From NCBI GenBank assembly GCA_947483455.1, contig CANKNK010000121.1, forward strand, positions 1 to 5,763: a stretch of DNA of 5,763 nucleotides, written 5' to 3'. Source of the stretch: Comamonadaceae bacterium (GTDB taxonomy: Bacteria; Pseudomonadota; Gammaproteobacteria; Burkholderiales; Burkholderiaceae_C). Under the pieces are notes generated by a model. The model was not told the DNA's origin. It searched no databases and saw nothing but the letters and a program-made list of their open reading frames with translations. The translations under genes and the position numbers were made by a program. Positions 1 to 4,447 of the stretch are shown piece after piece (the stretch's first letter is position 1; every line of letters starts with the position of its first letter).

Positions 1-164
1 ACCGGGATGCAGGCGTAATTGGCAAAGGTGCCGGCATTGCCGAAAGAGGCGCCACCCGCCGCGCCGCGCGGCTCATACAAAGTCACCTGATGGCCCTCGC
101 GCATCAGCCAATAGGCTGATGACAGCCCGACAAAGCCCGCGCCGATGACAGCTACTGCGGCCAT
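1..164 (-). CDS. FAD-dependent oxidoreductase of the DadA/DAO family, N-terminal fragment
   Basis: The first 54 residues are visible; the rest lies beyond the left edge. The N-terminus carries the classic FAD dinucleotide-binding fold: 'VAVIGAGFVGLSSAYWL' (4-20) with GxGxxG, then a second strand ending in an acidic residue, 'VTLYE' (27-31). The following 'GGASFGNAGTFANYACIP' (37-54) is typical of D-amino-acid dehydrogenase/glycine oxidase-like (DAO superfamily) proteins, which oxidise amines or D-amino acids. Start: ATG at 164 is the first in-frame ATG after an in-frame TAA, and the Rossmann strand begins at once, as usual. Upstream GACGGG is only a modest ribosome binding site. The 84-nt gap to the Mpo1-like gene holds no convincing promoter or terminator. 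The true substrate cannot be judged from this fragment. Confidence 0.85.
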   Translation of the reverse strand, partial: MAAVAVIGAGFVGLSSAYWLMREGHQVTLYEPRGAAGGASFGNAGTFANYACIP

Positions 165-248
165 CGGTGGTGCCCGTCTTTTTTGCGCACCAGTTGCATC
201 ACGAAAAACACCAACATGGGCTTACACGCAGCAGCGCGTCGCATCACC

Positions 249-725
249 TTACCAGCGTACACCTAGGCGCTCAAAGGCCTTGCTGAGCACGAACAAGGGA
301 CCAACCAGCAGATATTGCACATCTTCGAAAAACGAGGGTTTCTTGCCCTCCAGGTGGTGGCCGATAAATTGAAAAATCCAGGCGACTACAAAAATGCCAA
401 TGCTGGCCGGGACCAGCACACCGGCCACGTTCATAGCGTCCACCAGCGCCAGCATCACCGAAGACAGCAGCAACATGCACAGTGTGAAAGGCCAGGACAA
501 ACGGGCGTAATAGACCAAGCTGCCAGCGATCAACACAAAAACCAGGGCCGGGTGCAGCGCAAACAATAAGCCATTGAGGCTGAACATGATGGCCGGTATC
601 GCCACAAAATGAATCACTTCATTGACAGGGTGGGTATGGCTCAAGCCATAGTGCTGCAATAGCGTATCCACTTTGCGCTGGGGTGTGTCCATACTTTCTG
701 GCAGCGGGGTTTGCATTGAGTCCAT
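249..725 (-). CDS. DUF962 / Mpo1-like integral membrane protein
   Basis: 158 aa. It resembles the DUF962 (YGL010w/Mpo1-like) family. Yeast Mpo1 is an Fe(II)-dependent dioxygenase that shortens 2-hydroxy fatty acids; bacterial members are largely uncharacterised. Visible signs are a His-rich N-terminal motif 'HYGLSHTHPVNEVIH' (25-39), the typical 'HP-N---H' pattern, hydrophobic stretches near 36-57, 59-73, 79-96 and 101-121, the signature 'QFIGHHLEGKKPSF' (119-132) with His123, His124 and Glu126, and a C-terminal 'LLVGPLFVL' (139-147). The histidines are candidate iron ligands. No signal peptide is seen; the protein should sit in the inner membrane. It starts 29 nt after the preceding stop, behind the double hairpin, so it may be co-transcribed with the selD genes or partly uncoupled from them. 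A link to selenium is not shown. Family assignment is firm, the reaction is inferred. Confidence 0.87.
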   Translation of the reverse strand: MDSMQTPLPESMDTPQRKVDTLLQHYGLSHTHPVNEVIHFVAIPAIMFSLNGLLFALHPALVFVLIAGSLVYYARLSWPFTLCMLLLSSVMLALVDAMNVAGVLVPASIGIFVVAWIFQFIGHHLEGKKPSFFEDVQYLLVGPLFVLSKAFERLGVRW

Positions 726-731
726 GGTATG

Positions 732-737
732 CCTCCT
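732..737 (-). promoter_or_regulatory. Strong Shine-Dalgarno of the Mpo1-like gene
   Basis: The minus strand reads AGGAGG, then six bases (CATACC), then ATG at 725. This is a near-ideal ribosome binding site and fixes the start at 725 rather than at the farther-upstream in-frame ATG (806), which would run deep into the preceding gene. It is much stronger than the sites of the other genes here. Confidence 0.85.
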
Positions 738-744
738 AGGGTGA

Positions 745-786
745 AAAATCCGAACTAGGATTTTAAAAATTGCTTGAGCCAAGCAA
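745..786 (-). terminator. Two tandem small hairpins, the first with a T-run; possible weak terminator or attenuator
   Basis: Read on the minus strand, TTGCTTG-GCT-CAAGCAA (786-770) forms a perfect 7-bp stem with a 3-nt loop, followed directly by TTTTT (769-765). Next, AAAATCC-TAGTTC-GGATTTT (764-745) forms a second perfect 7-bp stem with a 6-nt loop, followed by one more T. The first lies in the last codons of the FAD oxidoreductase gene and the second spans its TAG stop. Both end just before the Shine-Dalgarno sequence of the Mpo1-like gene. The first has the shape of an intrinsic terminator, but with only three G-C pairs it would be leaky. Either could instead protect or stall mRNA. Inference from sequence only. 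Confidence 0.45.
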
Positions 787-1876
787 CCGCCCGGCCTTGC
801 ATGCATTGTCCACCCCAGGACAACAAGGCGTGGCTGGCACCGGCATACAAAAATTGCAGCCTGCCAGGCTTGAGCGCGCGAAGCTTGGCGGGCTCTGATT
901 GCATCATGGCATGTACATTGTGCGCCAGCACTTCACTGTCCTGCCAGACGTGAAAGACCTCCGGGTGACTGCTACTGCGTTCGAAGGCGTCAGTGGCCAT
1001 GCCATCGCCCTGCACAGCCAAGCCACTGGGGCTTAGCCAGGCTGGCGCCGCACGGGCCAAGACCAAAATCGGCACATCACAGGCCAGACGTGCGCCACTG
1101 GCAAGCACCACGTCATCGCGCGTGAGCGACGCCACAGTTTCATACAGCACGGTGACACGCTGTTCGCGCAACAATTGCAACATGCGCTGGTGCAAAGCTT
1201 CGGGGTAGCCTTTGTCGCCCTCTTGCTGTGGCCCGATGACCCAGGTCACTGCGGCCGTGGGCATGCGTTGGCGCACGGCCAAGGCCAGTTCAAAACCTTC
1301 GGAGCCGGCGCCGATCACCGCCATACGTAGCGCGCGGGTACGTCCTAGGCCGCAGACCTTGGGCCATAAATTGGCAAAACCTTCCAATGGCGGCACGAAC
1401 AAACCGTGTTCACGCGCGCCAGGCATGGCCGCTTCGATCGCCTCGCGGTGCGGTACCGGCCCGGTGTTGATAGAAAGCACGTCATAGCTGAGCGACTGGC
1501 CGTCATCGAGCAAGATGCTGCGCGAGACCGCATTGAGGCTTCGGCCCTGGCGCCCGGTCCATTGAACTTTGTCCTGTTGCAAGAGCGGCTCAAAATCGAG
1601 CATGCACTGGGCCAGCGGCACATCGTTGGCGACATAGCGCGCCAGTTTGCGCGGCACAAAGGTCTGGGTATGCTGGGTCAACACCGTGATCTGGACATGC
1701 GCCAGCGGCTGGCGCTTGAAATGCTCGAGCAAGCGGATATGGGCTGGCCCCATACCCCATAGGACCAAATGTTCGGGCCGCCGGTAAGGCCTGGCGGCCA
1801 GTTGGGCGCCTAGGGCAATAGCTTCTTCACCCGTCACCACAGAGTCTGCGGAGGGCGTCGGTAATTCTTCCGTCAT
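755..1876 (-). CDS. Diverged NDH-2-like FAD/NAD(P)-binding oxidoreductase, paralogue of the SelD N-terminal domain
   Basis: 373 aa. Alignment by eye with the oxidoreductase half of the SelD fusion covers nearly the whole length: 'LWGMGPAHIRLLEHF' (39-53) against 'LVGGGHSHVAVLKAF'; 'YDVLSINTGPVP' (131-142) against 'YDLLAINTGSTP'; 'VIGAGSEGFELALA' (187-200) against 'VVGAGAGGVELLLA'; and a matching C-terminal block ending 'AVAWLKQFLKS'. It keeps the glycines of both dinucleotide folds and the His of GxGxxH. The FAD-closing Gly-Asp has become Gln-Asp (residues 312-313 in 'VWQDSEV'), and the first His of the H-x-H is Ala. It has no SelD part and an extra ~33-residue N-terminus. The ATG is 4 nt past the selD stop, with GGA about 11 nt upstream and a very close AGGGG, so translational coupling is likely. 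Flavin binding is probable but weaker. A redox partner, a subunit for the fusion or a drifting duplicate are all possible. Substrate unknown. Confidence 0.88.
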   Translation of the reverse strand: MTEELPTPSADSVVTGEEAIALGAQLAARPYRRPEHLVLWGMGPAHIRLLEHFKRQPLAHVQITVLTQHTQTFVPRKLARYVANDVPLAQCMLDFEPLLQQDKVQWTGRQGRSLNAVSRSILLDDGQSLSYDVLSINTGPVPHREAIEAAMPGAREHGLFVPPLEGFANLWPKVCGLGRTRALRMAVIGAGSEGFELALAVRQRMPTAAVTWVIGPQQEGDKGYPEALHQRMLQLLREQRVTVLYETVASLTRDDVVLASGARLACDVPILVLARAAPAWLSPSGLAVQGDGMATDAFERSSSHPEVFHVWQDSEVLAHNVHAMMQSEPAKLRALKPGRLQFLYAGASHALLSWGGQCMQGRAVAWLKQFLKS

Positions 1877-1880
1877 ACCC

Positions 1881-4421
1881 CTATTGTTCCACGAGCCTGA
1901 TCGGCGTCCGAAAATCGGCCACTTCGCATACCCGTCCGATCAGCGCAGACTGCGCATAACCCTGCGCCCGCAAAGCCTGCAAACAGGCTTGCGCCTGATC
2001 CCAGGGCACGCTGGCAAGGAGGCCGCCAGCGGTTTGCGGATCAAAAAGCAATTCGCGGCGCAGGCGCTTGGCTTGGACAGCGGACAAGTCCGCATCGCCA
2101 GCGACCCGTTTGGCCGGCGCAGTGGTCCAAGCGCCAATGGCTGCTAGCTCGGCCGACGCGAAACCCGAACCTAGGCTTGTGCGCGGGCTGCTGGCAGGCC
2201 CCTGGCCTGCGTCCTGAATAGGCGCCCCCTCCCACCCGGCCACCGCCGAGCCTTGCTGGGCATTGCTGCTGTGCAAGGAACTGAAAATACCGGCCTGCAT
2301 AGACGCCAAGGCACCTTCGAGCACCGGCAAAGACGCTATCTCCAATTGCGCGCCCAAGCGACGGGTTTGCAGCATTTCTACTAAGTGGCCCAGCAGGCCA
2401 AAACCGGTGACATCGGTACAGGCATGGGCGCCATACTGCGCCAGGGTATGGGCGGCGTTTTGGCTGGATTGGGCCATGGTGTCGAGCGCCGACTCGACCC
2501 AGCGACCACGCGCGAGACCCAAAGCATGGGCGGCAAACAAAGTGCCCGTGCCCAAGGGTTTTGTCAATAGCAAAGCGTCTCCGACCATCGCGCCCGACTT
2601 GCGCATTACTTGCACGGGCTGGCCCTGGGCGTCCAGGTCGACCAGGCCATTGATGGCAAAGCCCAGGGACAGCTCGGGCCCCTCGCCGCTATGGCCGCCC
2701 ACCAAGGCGCAGCCTGCGGCATTGAGCACTTGCACTGCACCTGCCATGAGCTGCGACAACAAACTTTGCGTCTGCCGGTCCAGCCCCGGCGGCACCACGG
2801 CGATGGCCGTGGCAGTATGTGGCGTCGCGCCCATGGCAAAAATATCGCCCAGTGCATGGTTGGCCGCGATTTGACCAAAGCGATAAGGGTCGTCAATAAA
2901 CGCCCGGAAAAAATCGACGGTTTGCACCTGCGCCTTGCCAAGAGGAATGCGCACCAGGGCCGCGTCATCGGGTGCGGACAAGCCAATCAACACATCCGGG
3001 CTGTCCAGCGTCTGCAAGCCCCCTAAGGCGCGGCCCAAAACACCGGCACCGACTTTGGCCGCGCAGCCGCCGCAGCGCATGGCCTGGGCCGCTTGCGCTT
3101 GGGCGCGCTCCTGCGCGTCCAGGTTCGCGATAGGTGCCAGTGCGTGCGCGCGCGCGTCGGCCGCCCTAGGCGCCATAGTGGCGATACCCAAGTCGGAAAA
3201 ACGCTGCATAAAGCGCCGGTCTATGCCATCTTTCCAGCGCCAAACCCAAGCACCCGCAAAACCGAGCAGGCCGCGCGAGGCCACGGCATAGCGGTCGCCA
3301 GTGCTGATCAGTGCCAGCCAGTTTTGTTGGGGTCGGTAGGGCTTCAAGGGCAATCCGCATACGGCACGGCGCAAATTGCGCGCCAAGGGCATGCCCATGC
3401 GCACCGCAAATACACCGGCTTTTTCCAAAGGGCGTGGGCCGAAGGCGGCCACATCGCCACTGGCAAAAATGCGCGCGTCGGTCTGGCTCTGAAGAAAGGC
3501 ATTGACGCGCACGCAGCCGTCGGCATCGAGCGCCAAACCGGTGGTGGCCAGCCAGCTCCCACCCGATGCCTGCGTCACCCAAAACACCGCGTCGGCATCC
3601 ACCTGTTCCAGTGCATGCGCCACGTGCGGTGGGAGGCCTTGGCTTGCATTGCCAGATTCCTGTGCAGTGCGCAAGGCCCGGCTGGCGTCCTGCGCGTGCA
3701 TCCATTGCACACCCGAGGCGCTAAGCGCCTGTACCCGCGCACCTACATAGACTTGTACACCGCGTGTTTGCAAGGTTTGCATAAAGCGTGCGCGCACACC
3801 GGCGTTGTGCGTAGGCAGTATGTCGGGCGAAGCAGAAAACAAGGAGAACTGCGGCGCTGCTATGCCAAGTGCTTGGCACTCGGTTTGCAAGCGGTATTGC
3901 ATAGCCAAGAGCAGCTCCACCCCACCGGCGCCCGCGCCCACCACTGCAATGCGGCGGGGCCCCTGCCCGGCGCGCACGCTGGCAAGCAGTTGCAACCAGC
4001 GCGCGTTAAATGCTGCAATCGGTTTGACCGGTATCGCATGGTCGGTCGCACCCGGAACCTGCGCCACCTGCGGCGTAGAGCCGGTGTTGATGGCCAGGAG
4101 GTCGTAGTCCAGGGGTGGTCGCCCTTGCAGTAACACATGGCGCGCCTGGCGGTCTATACCTAGCACTTGCGCCCGCACAAAACGCGCGCCGGCAAAGGCA
4201 CACAAACGCACCAGGTCCAGGTGGACTTCGTCATAGGTATAGTGCCCAGCCACATAACCGGGCAACATGCCGGAATACGGCGTGTGCGCGTCGGTACACA
4301 CCAGGGTAATGCGCAAACCGGGCAAGGCCTGCATGCCAAAGGCTTTGAGCACCGCCACATGGCTATGCCCGCCGCCGACCAAGACCAGGTCGCGCAAGAT
4401 AGGGCCGGAGTGTGCTTGCAT
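1881..4421 (-). CDS. selD: Bifunctional NDH-2-like FAD oxidoreductase / selenide, water dikinase SelD fusion
   Basis: 846 aa from the ATG at 4421. SelD makes selenophosphate from selenide and ATP, for selenocysteine and tRNA 2-selenouridine. Residue numbers below count from the farther-upstream ATG at 4520; subtract 33 for this start. Oxidoreductase half (about 42-440): FAD motif 'VGGGHSHVAVLK' (48-59), 'INTGS' (144-148), NAD(P) motif 'VVGAGAGGVELL' (193-204), FAD-closing 'IFASGDVA' (351-358). It matches the SelD N-terminal family I know as TIGR03169. An Ala/Gln-rich linker (about 450-480) leads to SelD (481-879): active-site 'CGGCAAK' with Cys486 and Lys489, 'DDAAL' (518-522), 'VDFF' (535-538), 'DIFAMG' (559-564), 'GGHS' (608-611), 'TDVTGFGLLGHL' (702-713), 'DPQTAGGLL' (827-835). 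All expected metal/ATP aspartates seem present and nothing is broken. Cys486 is TGC, not a Sec codon. Start: 4421 avoids the 73-nt overlap with the upstream gene and drops an Ala-rich leader that looks like non-coding shadow. Its Shine-Dalgarno is weak, and the 4520 ATG has an AGGTGG upstream, so the start is not certain. Confidence 0.96.
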   Translation of the reverse strand: MQAHSGPILRDLVLVGGGHSHVAVLKAFGMQALPGLRITLVCTDAHTPYSGMLPGYVAGHYTYDEVHLDLVRLCAFAGARFVRAQVLGIDRQARHVLLQGRPPLDYDLLAINTGSTPQVAQVPGATDHAIPVKPIAAFNARWLQLLASVRAGQGPRRIAVVGAGAGGVELLLAMQYRLQTECQALGIAAPQFSLFSASPDILPTHNAGVRARFMQTLQTRGVQVYVGARVQALSASGVQWMHAQDASRALRTAQESGNASQGLPPHVAHALEQVDADAVFWVTQASGGSWLATTGLALDADGCVRVNAFLQSQTDARIFASGDVAAFGPRPLEKAGVFAVRMGMPLARNLRRAVCGLPLKPYRPQQNWLALISTGDRYAVASRGLLGFAGAWVWRWKDGIDRRFMQRFSDLGIATMAPRAADARAHALAPIANLDAQERAQAQAAQAMRCGGCAAKVGAGVLGRALGGLQTLDSPDVLIGLSAPDDAALVRIPLGKAQVQTVDFFRAFIDDPYRFGQIAANHALGDIFAMGATPHTATAIAVVPPGLDRQTQSLLSQLMAGAVQVLNAAGCALVGGHSGEGPELSLGFAINGLVDLDAQGQPVQVMRKSGAMVGDALLLTKPLGTGTLFAAHALGLARGRWVESALDTMAQSSQNAAHTLAQYGAHACTDVTGFGLLGHLVEMLQTRRLGAQLEIASLPVLEGALASMQAGIFSSLHSSNAQQGSAVAGWEGAPIQDAGQGPASSPRTSLGSGFASAELAAIGAWTTAPAKRVAGDADLSAVQAKRLRRELLFDPQTAGGLLASVPWDQAQACLQALRAQGYAQSALIGRVCEVADFRTPIRLVEQ
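2121..2252 (-). other. Extra Gly/Ser/Pro/Ala-rich segment inside the SelD domain
   Basis: In the SelD C-terminal half, 'GIFSSLHSSN' (residues 744-753, numbered from the ATG at 4520) is separated from 'LLFDPQTAGG' (824-833) by about 70 residues. From memory of SelD fusions, the usual spacing is nearer 25-30. The extra ~40 residues (roughly 757-800) are rich in Gly, Ser, Ala and Pro with few hydrophobic core residues, so they are probably a solvent-exposed loop. Reading frame and the flanking conserved motifs are intact, so this is an insertion or loop expansion rather than a frameshift. Exact limits need an alignment. Confidence 0.5.
2194..2210 (-). repeat. Perfect inverted repeat inside the SelD insertion
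   Basis: On the plus strand GCAGGCC-CCT-GGCCTGC gives a 7-bp perfect stem, five G-C pairs plus one A-T and one further G-C, with a 3-nt loop. The minus-strand transcript forms the equivalent hairpin. It lies in the extra loop-coding segment of selD. No T-run follows, so it is not a terminator. There is no in-frame UGA nearby, so it is not a bacterial SECIS element. It may be chance in G+C-rich DNA or a trace of an inserted palindromic element. Confidence 0.5.
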
Positions 4422-4447
4422 AGCGCCCGATTGTGCCGCCCGCACGC

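Noticed and set aside
165..248. Promoter or terminator between the Mpo1-like and DadA-like genes
   Set aside because: There is only a short imperfect dyad and a TTTTT not joined to a stem. No paired -35/-10 boxes could be defended.
726..806. Longer start (ATG at 806) for the Mpo1-like protein
   Set aside because: It would overlap the preceding gene by 52 nt, and the ideal AGGAGG spacing points to the ATG at 725.
2121..2252. SECIS element or in-frame UGA selenocysteine codon in selD
   Set aside because: The active-site residue is encoded by TGC and the frame has no internal TGA. The hairpin at 2194-2210 is not next to a UGA.
2263..2874. Plus-strand open frame of 203 codons opposite the SelD domain
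   Set aside because: It is antisense to the conserved SelD motifs; composition is rich in Ala, Pro, Ser and Lys with no domain pattern.
3078..3080. Internal start at Met481 giving a stand-alone SelD
   Set aside because: A Met sits just before the SelD active site, but only a weak CCAGG precedes it, so separate initiation is not supported.
3093..4133. Long plus-strand open frame of 346 codons opposite the SelD fusion
   Set aside because: It lies fully antisense to a strongly conserved coding region and its product shows no recognisable motif. Long antisense frames are common opposite G+C-rich genes.
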